A DNA stretch of 35,904 nt from contig JAHZAR010000008.1 in assembly GCA_019423835.1 (NCBI GenBank), forward strand, positions 13,872 through 49,775, written 5' to 3'. Below are positions 8,123 to 16,122 of the stretch, one piece after another. Source of the DNA: Clostridiales bacterium (lineage in GTDB: Bacteria > Bacillota > Clostridia > Lachnospirales > Lachnospiraceae). Position numbers and translations under genes: made by a program. Positions within the stretch are counted from its first letter, which is position 1, and each line of letters opens with the position of its first letter. The notes under the pieces were generated by a model. It saw nothing but the letters and a program-made list of their open reading frames with translations. It searched no databases and had not been told where the DNA came from.

Positions 8123-9343
8123 CTATAGCGGCTTTCCCGCCAGCACCTCCATATAGTCCTTATAGTTTTCCTCCAGAAGCTTCGGCGTGTCAAGGCCGTA
8201 GGGACATTTGCTCCTGCACTGTCCGCAGTGGAGGCAGCCCTCAATCTTTTTCATCTTCTCCTGTCCCTCCGGCGACAGATGTCCTTCGGACGGAGAGCGG
8301 CGGAGAAGCAGGGACATCCTCGCACAGTTGTTGATCTCGATGCCTGCCGGGCAGGGCATACAGTAGCCGCAGCCCCGGCAGAATTCTCCGGCCAGAGCCT
8401 TTCTGTCTGCCTCGATGACTGCCTTAAGCGCATCGTCCAGAACCGGAGGCTGGTCAATAAAACGGAGAAACTCATCAAGCTCCGACTCCCTCTGTACGCC
8501 CCAGATGGGGAGGACATTCTCAAACTGAGCCATGTACGCATAGACGGCCGCCGCGTTTGTCAGAAGCCCGCCGGAGAGCCCCTTCATGGCGATAAATCCC
8601 ATATCCTTTTTCAGGCATTTTTCTGCCAGAGCAGTCTCCCTCTCTGTGGACAGGTAGTTGAAAGGAAACTGAAGCGTATCGTAGAGGCCTGACTCGACAG
8701 CCTCCTCCGCCACGTCGATCCGGTGGTTGGTGATTCCGATGAAACGGATCTTCCCCTGCCTCTTTGCCTCGAGCATGGCATCGTAAAGGCCCGTCTCATC
8801 TCCCGGCTTCGGACAGACAGGCGGATTGTGGAGCTGGTAGATGTCTATGTAATCTGTCTGAAGCCTTAAAAGGCTCTCCTCCAGGTCCTTCCAGAATTTC
8901 TCCGGTGTGTCTGCCATGGTCTTTGTGGCAATATAGATCTGATCCCTCACATCACTCAGGGCAAAGCCAATCTTCTCCTCACTGTCTGAGTAAGCCCTGG
9001 CCGTGTCGAAATAGCGCACTCCCGCATCGAAGGCTTTTCTCAGCAGAAGGGCGGCCTCCTCCTTTCCAATCCGCTGAATGGGAAGAGCTCCGAATCCGTT
9101 TTTGTTGACAATAATCCCGGTCCTTCCAAGGGTGACAGGAGTTCCCTTTACCTTCCCGCAGGAGTCCAGAAGCTCCCTGAGGGCCTCATCGCTCTCCTCG
9201 ATCCAGACGTCCTCCTCCTTTGCATTCAGTCCCAGGTACTTTGCCAGAGTCCGCTCATCGTCTGAGCGGTTCCACCGGCTGATATAGCGGTCTATCTCCT
9301 CAAACTCAATCTGGCCTGATACATATAATTCCTTGAATGTCAT
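8123..9343 (-). CDS. Aldo/keto reductase with C-terminal 4Fe-4S domain
   Basis: This 406-aa cytosolic oxidoreductase has three parts. Residues about 1-70 form an acidic N-terminal segment (MTFKELYVSGQIEFEEID). Residues about 71-310 form the NADPH-dependent aldo/keto reductase barrel (GRTGIIVNKNGFGALPIQR, then DTARAYSDSEEKIG with the catalytic Asp/Tyr, then YQLHNP). The C-terminal part has two Cys clusters, CRGCGYCMPCPAGIEINNC and CLHCGQCRSKCP, typical of bacterial ferredoxin domains fused to these enzymes. The natural substrate is not deducible. Its ATG overlaps the gntR stop by 4 bases, so expression should follow the regulator. Confidence 0.92.
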   Translation of the reverse strand: MTFKELYVSGQIEFEEIDRYISRWNRSDDERTLAKYLGLNAKEEDVWIEESDEALRELLDSCGKVKGTPVTLGRTGIIVNKNGFGALPIQRIGKEEAALLLRKAFDAGVRYFDTARAYSDSEEKIGFALSDVRDQIYIATKTMADTPEKFWKDLEESLLRLQTDYIDIYQLHNPPVCPKPGDETGLYDAMLEAKRQGKIRFIGITNHRIDVAEEAVESGLYDTLQFPFNYLSTERETALAEKCLKKDMGFIAMKGLSGGLLTNAAAVYAYMAQFENVLPIWGVQRESELDEFLRFIDQPPVLDDALKAVIEADRKALAGEFCRGCGYCMPCPAGIEINNCARMSLLLRRSPSEGHLSPEGQEKMKKIEGCLHCGQCRSKCPYGLDTPKLLEENYKDYMEVLAGKPL

Positions 9344-10026
9344 TCTTCCTGCTCCTTTATATTCTTAAGCACTGTGATCTCCTGGTTATCGATGTGTTCC
9401 CTCATAGCCTGCTTCGCCTCCTCCACATGGCGGGAGCAAAGGGCCGTGTAAATCTTGTTGTGCTCCACAAGGAGTATCTGGCGCTTGTCTTCATCCTTGA
9501 TATATTCCAGACGGTAGCGGTACATCTGTTCCCTCAGGTTATTTAAAATCTGCACCAGCCTTGTGTTTCCTGTGCTGTTGTAGATAATGTCATGATACGC
9601 TTCGTCCGTCTCCGCAATCTCCATGGCGCTGCCATGATCCACAGCGCTCTTAAAGGCCTCCTGGGCCCTTTGAAGCTCCTTAAATTCCTCGTCCGTCATT
9701 CTCTGGCAGGCCAGCTCGATAGCCAGCTCCTCCAGGGAGCGGCGCACCTCCAGCACATCCCTCATACTCTTCTCGGAGATGCGGGCCACCTCTGCCCCGC
9801 GTCTTGGAATCATCAGCACAAGCCCCTCCAGCTCCAGCTTGCGGATAGCCTCCCGGATCGGCGTGCGGCTCACTCCCAGCTTTTCTGCCAGCTGGATCTC
9901 CATCAGCCTTTCACCCGGCGCCAGCTCTCCCTTCAGGATCGCCTGCCTGAGCGTGTTGAATACCACATCCCTGAGCGGCAGGTACTCGTTCATGTTTACC
10001 TGAAAATTATTTCCCATTTTTCTCAT
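9340..10026 (-). CDS. GntR-family regulator, FadR/FCD subgroup
   Basis: This 228-aa DNA-binding regulator has a winged HTH at residues about 15-80 (LRQAILKGELAPGERLMEIQLAEKLGVSRTPIREAIRKLE, here only described by its key GERL and SRTPIREA motifs). An all-helical FCD effector domain follows (about 90-220). The FCD metal-binding pattern seems present, with Asp and His in ETDEAYHDII and further His in EHNKIY and MREHID. Such domains often bind carboxylic acids. Its ATG overlaps the ispE stop and its stop overlaps the reductase start, 4 bases each, so the trio is translationally coupled. The neighbouring reductase is a reasonable target, by inference. Confidence 0.92.
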   Translation of the reverse strand: MRKMGNNFQVNMNEYLPLRDVVFNTLRQAILKGELAPGERLMEIQLAEKLGVSRTPIREAIRKLELEGLVLMIPRRGAEVARISEKSMRDVLEVRRSLEELAIELACQRMTDEEFKELQRAQEAFKSAVDHGSAMEIAETDEAYHDIIYNSTGNTRLVQILNNLREQMYRYRLEYIKDEDKRQILLVEHNKIYTALCSRHVEEAKQAMREHIDNQEITVLKNIKEQEE

Positions 10027-10934
10027 TCCCCTGTCTGTCCTGCGTCTGTACTCCTGTTGTAAAATCTGGTCAGATAGACCTGCTTTGCCATGGCGCTCCC
10101 TGAACCGTACCGCATTTCCTCATATGCGGCCTGAGCCTTCCCCGGGCTCATAAAGAGACCGAACACCGTCGGACCGCTCCCGCTCATCATGGCTCCCACG
10201 GCTCCCATGTCCATCATTTTCTCCTTAATATCGCGGATCACCGGATGGGCCGGTATCGTCACCGTTTCAAGGATATTCCCCATATTGGAGGCGATTTTTC
10301 TCAAATTCCTCTCCTTTATCGCCGCCGTCAGGAGATCAATATCCGGGTGGGCTTCCCCGGGCAGGCGATCCACGTGGAGATTTTCGTAGACAAACTTCGT
10401 CGATACGCTTACCCCCGGCTTCGCAATCAGCACCTGGCACTGGGGAACGGGGGCAAGAGGCGTCAGAATTTCCCCGATTCCCTCTGAGAGCGCAGTTCCC
10501 CTCATAACGCAGTAGGGCACATCTGCCCCCAGCTTCACACCGCGCTTCATCAGCTCTTCCATGGAGAGTCCCAGGGAAAACATTTTGTTTACCCCAAACA
10601 GCAGAGCCGCCGCATCCGCACTGCCTCCAGCCATCCCGGCGGCAACCGGAATCAGTTTCCTGATGCGGATGTTGATCCCCTCGGCAATTCCAAACTCATC
10701 CATCAGAAGCCTTGCAGCCCTGACAGCCAGATTGTTTTCATTATTCGGGAGATAGTAAAGATTCGTCTCGATGCCAATGCCTGGTTTTTCTCTTCGGAAC
10801 AGATCAATTCGATCATAAAGCCCCACTGTCTGCATGATCATCCGGACCTCGTGGTAGCCGTCCTCCCGTCTTCTGACCACATCGAGTCCCAGGTTGATTT
10901 TCCCGTATGCTTTCAGTCCCAGATGTTTAATCAT
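10023..10934 (-). CDS. ispE: 4-diphosphocytidyl-2-C-methyl-D-erythritol kinase
   Basis: IspE phosphorylates CDP-methylerythritol with ATP in the MEP isoprenoid pathway, in the cytosol. The 303-aa protein is of normal length. The N-terminal AYGKINLGLDVVRRREDGYHEV matches the family start, the GHMP ATP loop is PVAAGMAGGSADAAAL (about residues 92-107), and the C-terminal GHMP motif is MMSGSGPTVFGLF. GAGGAGAG lies before the ATG. It heads an operon with gntR and the iron-sulfur reductase. The ispE-gntR pairing recurs in clostridia to my recollection; the reason is unknown. Confidence 0.96.
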   Translation of the reverse strand: MIKHLGLKAYGKINLGLDVVRRREDGYHEVRMIMQTVGLYDRIDLFRREKPGIGIETNLYYLPNNENNLAVRAARLLMDEFGIAEGINIRIRKLIPVAAGMAGGSADAAALLFGVNKMFSLGLSMEELMKRGVKLGADVPYCVMRGTALSEGIGEILTPLAPVPQCQVLIAKPGVSVSTKFVYENLHVDRLPGEAHPDIDLLTAAIKERNLRKIASNMGNILETVTIPAHPVIRDIKEKMMDMGAVGAMMSGSGPTVFGLFMSPGKAQAAYEEMRYGSGSAMAKQVYLTRFYNRSTDAGQTGE

Positions 10935-10982
10935 AGCTCTCCTCGTGCGTTTTGTATTTTTTCATTTTTTTGTATACAATAT

Positions 10983-11011
10983 ATTATATACGCGGGACAT
11001 ACAAAATACAA
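10983..11011 (-). promoter_or_regulatory. Promoter of the ispE operon
   Basis: On the minus strand TTGTAT (11011-11006), 17 bases, then TATAAT (10988-10983). The start site would lie about 40 bases before the ispE ATG. It begins right after the acetyltransferase stop codon (11021), so ispE has its own promoter even though no clear terminator separates it from the upstream pair. Confidence 0.7.
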
Positions 11012-11020
11012 GGGGGATTT

Positions 11021-11764
11021 TTAACGGGGAGGGGCGGAGGACTGCAGCGTAAGATGGAGCAGGATTTCCCGGTTCTCCTGTCCGTCCTCTGTCTCTCCCT
11101 TCAGATCCTCCTCTGTCCGATCCTCTGTAAATCCCAGCTTTTCAGCCAGCAAAAGGGAGGGCGTGTTGTCTGGCCTTATTCTGACGCGCACACGGCCAAG
11201 GCCTTCTTTTTTCGCCCAGTCCAGGATTGCCCGGCAGGCTTCCTCACCAAAGCCTCTTCTCCTGTATTCTGAGTAAATATGGTATCCCAGCTCTCCGCCT
11301 GTTATCCCCGCTTTCCCCACAATTTTTCCCGTAGTTCTTTCCTCAAGGGCCCAGAGACCGCACTCATAAAAGCGGTACTGGCAGGCAATGTAGGAGGAGA
11401 GCCGTTCCGGCGCCGAAAATTCCCTCTCCTCTGAGGGAAGGCGGTCACAGGCCCTGAATTCCCGTATGATCAGCCGCCCTGTCACAGCTATCTCCAGAGG
11501 CAGTCCGAAGCGGCGGCAGACCGCTTTTCTGAGAAGATCCCCGTCCACATCCTCCGCCCGCTCCGCCACATAGAGGGCCGGGGACAGATCCGGAATCAGG
11601 GACAGGGCGGAGTCATCCGGAATTTCTGTGTCTTTCTCTGCTCTTCCATATAAACCAACAACGGCTCCCCCTGCCGCATAAGCGGCCTGGAGAGCCTGTC
11701 TGTCATCTGACAGAGTTACGGAATAAACCGTCTGATTGATTTTAATTTCTTTTTTTATCAGCAT
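11021..11764 (-). CDS. GNAT-family N-acetyltransferase with extra N-terminal domain
   Basis: This 247-aa protein has a C-terminal GNAT domain (about residues 100-240). The acetyl-CoA loop is visible as YRRRGFGEEACRAIL, preceded by the beta strand ELGYHIY and followed by VRVRIRPDNTPSLLLAEKLGF, typical of the RimJ/RimL type. Residues 1-95 form a separate domain that includes a GLPLEIAVTGRLIIREF linker, a pattern I recall from clostridial GNATs; its role is unknown. The substrate, a protein N-terminus or a small amine, cannot be told. The ATG overlaps the cyclophilin stop by 7 bases, so both are co-expressed. Confidence 0.85.
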   Translation of the reverse strand: MLIKKEIKINQTVYSVTLSDDRQALQAAYAAGGAVVGLYGRAEKDTEIPDDSALSLIPDLSPALYVAERAEDVDGDLLRKAVCRRFGLPLEIAVTGRLIIREFRACDRLPSEEREFSAPERLSSYIACQYRFYECGLWALEERTTGKIVGKAGITGGELGYHIYSEYRRRGFGEEACRAILDWAKKEGLGRVRVRIRPDNTPSLLLAEKLGFTEDRTEEDLKGETEDGQENREILLHLTLQSSAPPR

Positions 11765-12276
11765 TTTTCCGGTTCCGGATACTCCTCGCCAAAGGTGTCC
11801 ACTGTGACCTTTTTCATCTTCTGTTCCTTCATCGGGCGGTCACTCCAGTCTGTTCTGCACTCTGCGATCCGGTTCACCGCATCCATCCCCTCAATGACAT
11901 GTCCGAAGGCTGCATACTCGCCGTCTAAGTGAGGAGAGGTTTCATGCATGATAAAGAACTGAGAGCCTGCGGAATCCGGGTGCATGGCTCTTGCCATGGA
12001 AAGAACGCCGGGCGTATGCTTTAAATCATTCTTAAAGCCATTGCGGGCAAACTCGCCTTTAATGGAATAGCCCGGACCGCCGGTTCCGTTTCCCTGGGGG
12101 CATCCTCCCTGGATCATAAAGCCGCGGATCACGCGGTGGAAAATCAGGCCGTCATAGAAGCCCTTTTTCACAAGACTAATAAAATTATTTACCGTGTTCG
12201 GGGCGATCTCCGGGTAAAGCTCTGCCTTGATCACATCTCCGTTTTCCATCTCAATGGTAACTACTGGATTCTGCAT
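11758..12276 (-). CDS. Cyclophilin-type peptidyl-prolyl cis-trans isomerase
   Basis: This 172-aa enzyme catalyses cis-trans isomerisation of X-Pro bonds. No signal peptide is present, so it is cytosolic. The core cyclophilin signature FHRVIRGFMIQGG includes the catalytic Arg, and ARAMHPDSAGSQFFI and PHLDGEYAAFGHV complete the active site. Length matches single-domain bacterial cyclophilins. AGGAGG lies 8 bases before the ATG. It is the first gene of a two-gene unit with the acetyltransferase. Confidence 0.95.
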   Translation of the reverse strand: MQNPVVTIEMENGDVIKAELYPEIAPNTVNNFISLVKKGFYDGLIFHRVIRGFMIQGGCPQGNGTGGPGYSIKGEFARNGFKNDLKHTPGVLSMARAMHPDSAGSQFFIMHETSPHLDGEYAAFGHVIEGMDAVNRIAECRTDWSDRPMKEQKMKKVTVDTFGEEYPEPEKC

Positions 12277-12334
12277 GTTTTATGTCCTCCTGGGTATTCA
12301 TTGTCCAGCCGGATGCTCCGGCTTTTCTGCTACC

Positions 12335-12363
12335 AGTGTATCAAATGTGGGAAGGCATTGCAA
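12335..12363 (-). promoter_or_regulatory. Promoter of the cyclophilin-acetyltransferase unit
   Basis: On the minus strand TTGCAA (12363-12358), 17 bases, then TACACT (12340-12335). Downstream, the leader holds a perfect hairpin AGCCGGA-GCA-TCCGGCT (forward positions 12307-12323) before the ribosome binding site. The hairpin is in the 5' leader and has no minus-strand T-run. Confidence 0.6.
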
Positions 12364-12462
12364 GATGGTTGTCTGCAGCAGCTTCGTCTTTGTTCAAATT
12401 TTGTTCACAAATCATTAAAAAAACCGTTACACAATGCTAATGATTTCTTCACGAATGCCCCA

Positions 12463-12598
12463 TATAATAAAGCCATAGTAATCAAACGATTGCTACAACG
12501 ATTTTTTTCATAATACTTGAGCTGATTATTCAGCTCTCCTCCCTTTTTCAAAAGTTATAAATTCAAGATAGCCGCCCTGTTGCCGGGCGGCTGTTTTG
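12463..12598 (+). ncRNA. Candidate small RNA in a 403-bp gene-free gap
   Basis: The 12277-12679 gap has no convincing ORF. On the plus strand a TATAAT (12463-12468) with a weak -35 (ATGATT, 17-base spacing) precedes about 100 bases. These contain a perfect hairpin GAGCTGA-TTAT-TCAGCTC (12519-12536), a pyrimidine stretch TCCTCCCTTTTT resembling anti-Shine-Dalgarno seed regions, and a strong terminator (12570-12597). Promoter, structured body and terminator fit a short regulatory RNA. No known RNA family is recognised and the promoter is only half convincing. Confidence 0.3.
12570..12598 (+). terminator. GC-rich hairpin terminator
   Basis: AGCCGCCC (12570-12577), 7-base loop, GGGCGGCT (12585-12592), then GTTTTGAT. 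The T-run favours termination on the plus strand, where the only candidate transcript is the proposed small RNA. It may also end the minus-strand AGCS symporter transcript, whose stop is about 80 bases away, although the minus-strand tail is less T-rich. Confidence 0.55.
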
Positions 12599-12620
12599 AT
12601 ATCCGGGAACTTCCCGCTTT

Positions 12621-12676
12621 TTCTTTAATGCCTCTTTTATTTCTTTAATCTCTTCTATTTCTTTAATCTCTTTTAT
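12621..12676 (-). repeat. Three-copy ~18-bp tandem repeat past the AGCS stop codon
   Basis: On the minus strand ATAAAAGAGATTAAAGAA is repeated at once as ATAGAAGAGATTAAAGAA, then as a 20-base variant with an added GC. Forward positions are 12659-12676, 12641-12658 and 12621-12640. The repeat begins one codon after the symporter's TAA and stays in its frame, where it would read as IKEIKE-type repeats. It could be a short slippage expansion or the remnant of a C-terminal extension. Confidence 0.75.
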
Positions 12677-12679
12677 TTT

Positions 12680-14065
12680 TTATCTCTGTCTCCAGGCAGG
12701 AAGTCTTACCTCCTTTCTCAGGAGAAGCACTCCTGCCAGATTCGGGACAGCCATCAGTCCGTTAAATAGGTCTGAGAGATTCCACACCAGAGTGAGTCTG
12801 GCGACGCAGCCGAAGAATACCGCGTTCAGATAGAAAAATCCGTAGCAGAGAACAGCCACCCTCTGCCAGGAGACGCCGTCTGTCAGGTAAGCCAGGGCCT
12901 GCCTGCCCAGATAAAACCAGGCAATGATAGTCGCAAAGGCGAAGAGGCTCATGGACAGGGATACCAGAATCCCCCCTGCATTCCCGAAACAGGACGAAAA
13001 GCAGGCAGCCACTCCCGCGCTGCCGGAGTATCCGTTCATGGTATCTCCCCCGCACAGGAGCACTAGAGCCGTCATAGTGCAGCTTACCATCGTGTCAAAA
13101 AACACCTCAAATACTGCCCACATGCCCTGCTCACAGGCAAAGCGCTCCCGGCTCTGCGATCTGCTGCAGCCCGGCTTTCCTTCACCGGAGGCTGCCCCTT
13201 CCTCCTCTTCTGCCTCCCCGTGGAGCACGGCCAGGCTACCAAGCCCTGCCTCGTTGGAAAACACCCCCCTTGAGATCCCATATCTGACTGCTCTGCTCAC
13301 AAGCAGCCCAGCCATCCCTCCCGCCGCACTGTCCGCAGACCAGGCATCCCGGAAGATCCGGACAAACACAGACGGAATTTCTGTGAAATTCGTAAGAATC
13401 ACAACTCCGCACAGCGCCATGTAGAATGCCGCCGAGAGCGGGACAAGCCCCACAGCCGCCTGCGAAATGCGCCTGGCTCCTCCAAATATCACGGCCATTA
13501 CCAGAGCTGTCAGGACAAATCCCGTCACAGTCAGGGGAATCCCGGCTGAAAAGGCTGCGCTCTCCGCGACGGAATTGGCCTGTACCATGCTTCCCATTCC
13601 CAGAGATGACAGAATACAGAAAACTGCATACAGGCAGGCCAGTCCCCTCATGCCCAGCCCCCGTTCCAGGTAGGCATAGGGGCCGCAGATCGGACGGCTG
13701 TCTAAGCCCAGATAGCGGTATTTTCTTCCCAGATAGACCTCCGCATAGGCTGTCATCATTCCAAACAGCGCGGAGACCCACATCCAGAACACAGCTCCCG
13801 GCCCGCCCATGGTCACGGCTGTGGCCACCCCTGCAATATTTCCTGTCCCCACAGTGGCCGCAAGGGCTGTGCAGGCCGACGCGAACTGCCCCTTTTTCTC
13901 CTCTGTACTCTTTTCTCCGGCAAGGCTCCCTGCGGTTTCTCTCCACCACACATTGGCCCGCACCAGCTGAAAGCAGCGGAAACGGACGGTAAAATAAATT
14001 CCGGTCAGAAGAAACAGGGCCATCAGCCATGGCCCCCACACCAGATCACGAAGAAACTCAATCAT
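12680..14065 (-). CDS. Sodium:alanine/glycine symporter (AGCS family)
   Basis: This 461-aa polytopic membrane protein takes up alanine, glycine or a related amino acid with Na+ or H+. The family hallmark TVGTGNIAGVATAVTMGGPGAVFWMW is clear near residues 70-95, described here by its key GTGNIAGVA and GGPGAVFWMW parts. The start MIEFLRDLVWGPWLMALFLLTGIYFTVR matches the family N-terminus. A loop at about residues 283-312 (EAEEEEGAASGEGKPGCS) is unusually acidic and small-residue rich between membrane helices. AAAAGGAC lies upstream of the ATG. It is monocistronic and divergent from the phospholipase C-like gene. Confidence 0.93.
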   Translation of the reverse strand: MIEFLRDLVWGPWLMALFLLTGIYFTVRFRCFQLVRANVWWRETAGSLAGEKSTEEKKGQFASACTALAATVGTGNIAGVATAVTMGGPGAVFWMWVSALFGMMTAYAEVYLGRKYRYLGLDSRPICGPYAYLERGLGMRGLACLYAVFCILSSLGMGSMVQANSVAESAAFSAGIPLTVTGFVLTALVMAVIFGGARRISQAAVGLVPLSAAFYMALCGVVILTNFTEIPSVFVRIFRDAWSADSAAGGMAGLLVSRAVRYGISRGVFSNEAGLGSLAVLHGEAEEEEGAASGEGKPGCSRSQSRERFACEQGMWAVFEVFFDTMVSCTMTALVLLCGGDTMNGYSGSAGVAACFSSCFGNAGGILVSLSMSLFAFATIIAWFYLGRQALAYLTDGVSWQRVAVLCYGFFYLNAVFFGCVARLTLVWNLSDLFNGLMAVPNLAGVLLLRKEVRLPAWRQR

Positions 14066-14196
14066 CTTTCATGCCAATGTCCTTTTTATCTATGTATTCT
14101 CCGGCATCCTGGAATATGTTACGTCTCCCCTGCTGTATGTCCCCCTGTCTCTTCATATTTTCCTCATTCCCCCTGCACCCGCCGGCAAATTTGTGA

Positions 14197-14202
14197 TATA
14201 CT
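14197..14202 (+). promoter_or_regulatory. Extended -10 of the phospholipase C-like gene
   Basis: TGATATACT (14194-14202) gives an extended -10 (TG, one base, TATACT) about 80 bases before the ATG. There is no good -35 at 17 bases, which an extended -10 can tolerate. The rest of the 14066-14282 divergent gap shows no other clear site. Confidence 0.45.
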
Positions 14203-14282
14203 ATTTCCAAAGCGGAAACAGCCGCCTGCCTTTTACGCGCCATGTTTCCTGCTGGAATTAATGAGAAAGAGGGCTCTTCACT

Positions 14283-15260
14283 ATGCCAGGTTTTACCACT
14301 CACTACATTTTTGGCATGAAATCCTACAATGATCTTCCAAACAACCAGCTCAAGCACATTATTGCAAAACACCGCTGGCTTTATCAGCTTGGCCTGCAGG
14401 GGCCGGATATGTTCTTTTACTATATTCCCGTCCTGCGGCACCGGGACTACAGGAACGTAGGCTCCTACATGCATGAGCACCATGTCAATGAATTTTTCCG
14501 GTGCTCCCTGAACCGCCTCTCCCACCTGAAATCGAGGCAGCAGAAGGAGCAGGCTGCCGCCTATCTGGCAGGCTTTATGAACCACTACATTGCAGACTAC
14601 GTCTGCCATCCCTACGTATACGGCCGGATCGGCTATGATATTTCCAACCCGTCCACTGTCCACCACGGCAGACATGCGGCCCTGGAAAATGACATTGACG
14701 CCATTCTCCTTTATAAATATAAAAAGAAAAAGCCGTCTGAATTTAATCAGACGGCCACTATCTGCCTGAACGGACAGGAGATGCAGTTCGTGTCCCATTT
14801 TCTGGCAGGCTGCATCAATGATGCCTACTATCCCATCACCTACCGGAACAATTTCCAGATAAAGCCCGCCATGGTACACCGATCCATCTGGGCCATGCGC
14901 TTCGGCTGCCGGACCCTGGCAGATAAATCCGGCAAAAAAAAGGGCGGCATCGCCCTGGTGGAATCCATCTTTGTGAATCATCCAGTGGCCTCCGCAAAGC
15001 TGGTGACAGATACCTTCTCCGATCCCAGGAAGTGCTGCAACCTGGATCACGAGCCATGGTGCAACCCATGGAACAAGGCGCTGGCCTCCACGGATTCCTT
15101 CGTGGATCTGTTCCACCTGACGCTCAGAAAGGTGAACAGCGCCTACTATTTCTTCAACGCCTGCCTGTCCAGCAGCGTTCCCCTGGAGGAACAGGATTTC
15201 CACCAGCTTCTGACAGAGCTGGGAAATTACTCCTATCACAGCGGGCTGCCTGCAGACTGA
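14283..15260 (+). CDS. Zinc-dependent phospholipase C-family protein
   Basis: This 325-aa protein matches the Zn_dep_PLPC family, which includes clostridial alpha-toxin. The start MPGFTTHYIFGMKSY, a His/Asp-rich helix AGFMNHYIADYVCHPYVYGR (about 96-115) and VHHGRHAALENDIDA (about 127-141) supply the expected His and Asp/Glu metal ligands. It has no signal peptide, unlike secreted alpha-toxin, and no C-terminal C2-like membrane-binding domain, so it is probably an intracellular housekeeping-type member rather than a toxin. The long minus-strand ORF over it (14058-15239) is antisense. It converges with the ABC transporter ATPase, only 11 bases apart. Confidence 0.85.
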   Translation: MPGFTTHYIFGMKSYNDLPNNQLKHIIAKHRWLYQLGLQGPDMFFYYIPVLRHRDYRNVGSYMHEHHVNEFFRCSLNRLSHLKSRQQKEQAAAYLAGFMNHYIADYVCHPYVYGRIGYDISNPSTVHHGRHAALENDIDAILLYKYKKKKPSEFNQTATICLNGQEMQFVSHFLAGCINDAYYPITYRNNFQIKPAMVHRSIWAMRFGCRTLADKSGKKKGGIALVESIFVNHPVASAKLVTDTFSDPRKCCNLDHEPWCNPWNKALASTDSFVDLFHLTLRKVNSAYYFFNACLSSSVPLEEQDFHQLLTELGNYSYHSGLPAD

Positions 15261-15269
15261 GCAGGCAGC
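15245..15269. terminator. Hairpin over the convergent stop codons
   Basis: GCTGCCTGC (15245-15253) and GCAGGCAGC (15261-15269) form a perfect 9-bp stem with a 7-base loop containing the TGA stop of the phospholipase C-like gene. There is no T-run on either side. Its position between convergent genes suggests a role as a shared transcript end. Confidence 0.4.
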
Positions 15270-15271
15270 GG

Positions 15272-16042
15272 TCAGCCCTCCGCTCTCTCGTAATACTTTC
15301 CCAGGAACGCCTTCGTCCTCTCATTGTCTGAGGCGAAGACCTGCTCCGGACTTCCCTCCTCCACGATCACTCCGCCTGCCATGAAGATAACCCGATCGGA
15401 GATATCCTTTGCAAACGCCATCTCATGGGTGACAATCACCATGGCGATTTTCAGATCCGCCAGAGATTTGATTACCTTTAGGACCTCCTGGGTCAGCTCC
15501 GGATCCAGCGCTGAGGTGGGTTCGTCAAAAAACAGGATTCTGGGATTCAGAGCCAGAGCCCTGGCAATAGCCACTCTCTGCTGCTGTCCGCCGGACAGCT
15601 GGCAGGGATACATATCTGCCTTGTCCGAGAGTCCCATCTTTTCCAGAAGGGCCATAGCCTCCTGTTTCACCTCACCGCGCCCCCGTCTCTGCACATGAAT
15701 GGGCGCGTCCATGACATTTCTGAGAACGGAGTAATGAGGGAACAGATTGAAATTCTGGAAGACAAGTCCGTAGAGAGAGCGCAGCTCCCTAAGCCTCTTT
15801 TTGTCTGCGTACTGCACCCGGCCGTCCCCCTCATTCCAGACTGCCGGTTCTCCCTCATAGACCACAGAACCCCTGTCCATGGTTTCCAGCATGCAGGCAC
15901 ACCTGAGAAGTGTGGACTTTCCCGAGCCCGACGGACCGATCACTGATACAATCTCCCCGTCCTTTACGCTCAGGGAAATATCCCTGAGCACCTTATTTTC
16001 TCCAAAGGATTTTTCAATATTTCTGATCTCTAATATATTCAT
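15272..16042 (-). CDS. Polar amino-acid ABC transporter, ATP-binding protein
   Basis: This 256-aa cytosolic ATPase energises amino-acid uptake with the permease and binding protein upstream. It has Walker A GPSGSGKST, the signature LSGGQQQR, Walker B ILFFDEPTSALDP, and the switch His in VIVTHEM. High similarity to GlnQ/HisP-type ATPases is evident (NLFPHYSVLRNVMDAP, EEGSPEQVF). Substrate class is polar amino acids or cystine; the exact one is not readable. It is third in the binding protein-permease-ATPase order. Confidence 0.96.
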   Translation of the reverse strand: MNILEIRNIEKSFGENKVLRDISLSVKDGEIVSVIGPSGSGKSTLLRCACMLETMDRGSVVYEGEPAVWNEGDGRVQYADKKRLRELRSLYGLVFQNFNLFPHYSVLRNVMDAPIHVQRRGRGEVKQEAMALLEKMGLSDKADMYPCQLSGGQQQRVAIARALALNPRILFFDEPTSALDPELTQEVLKVIKSLADLKIAMVIVTHEMAFAKDISDRVIFMAGGVIVEEGSPEQVFASDNERTKAFLGKYYERAEG

Positions 16043-16122
16043 CCCGCTATCCGCCTATCTGCCTTTTCTTCCTGTTATCAGGAAGTATTGTCTCAGCCCT
16101 TCCTGCCCGGCCGGCTCCTCTG

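Noticed and set aside
12301..12330. Hairpin AGCCGGA/TCCGGCT plus TTTT as a plus-strand terminator
   Set aside because: No plus-strand gene lies before it. It falls within the 5' leader of the cyclophilin gene on the other strand.
14058..15239. 393-codon open frame on the minus strand over the phospholipase C-like gene
   Set aside because: Its translation has no recognisable motif, while the plus strand encodes a clear metal-binding family with a start and ribosome site. The minus-strand frame is an antisense shadow.
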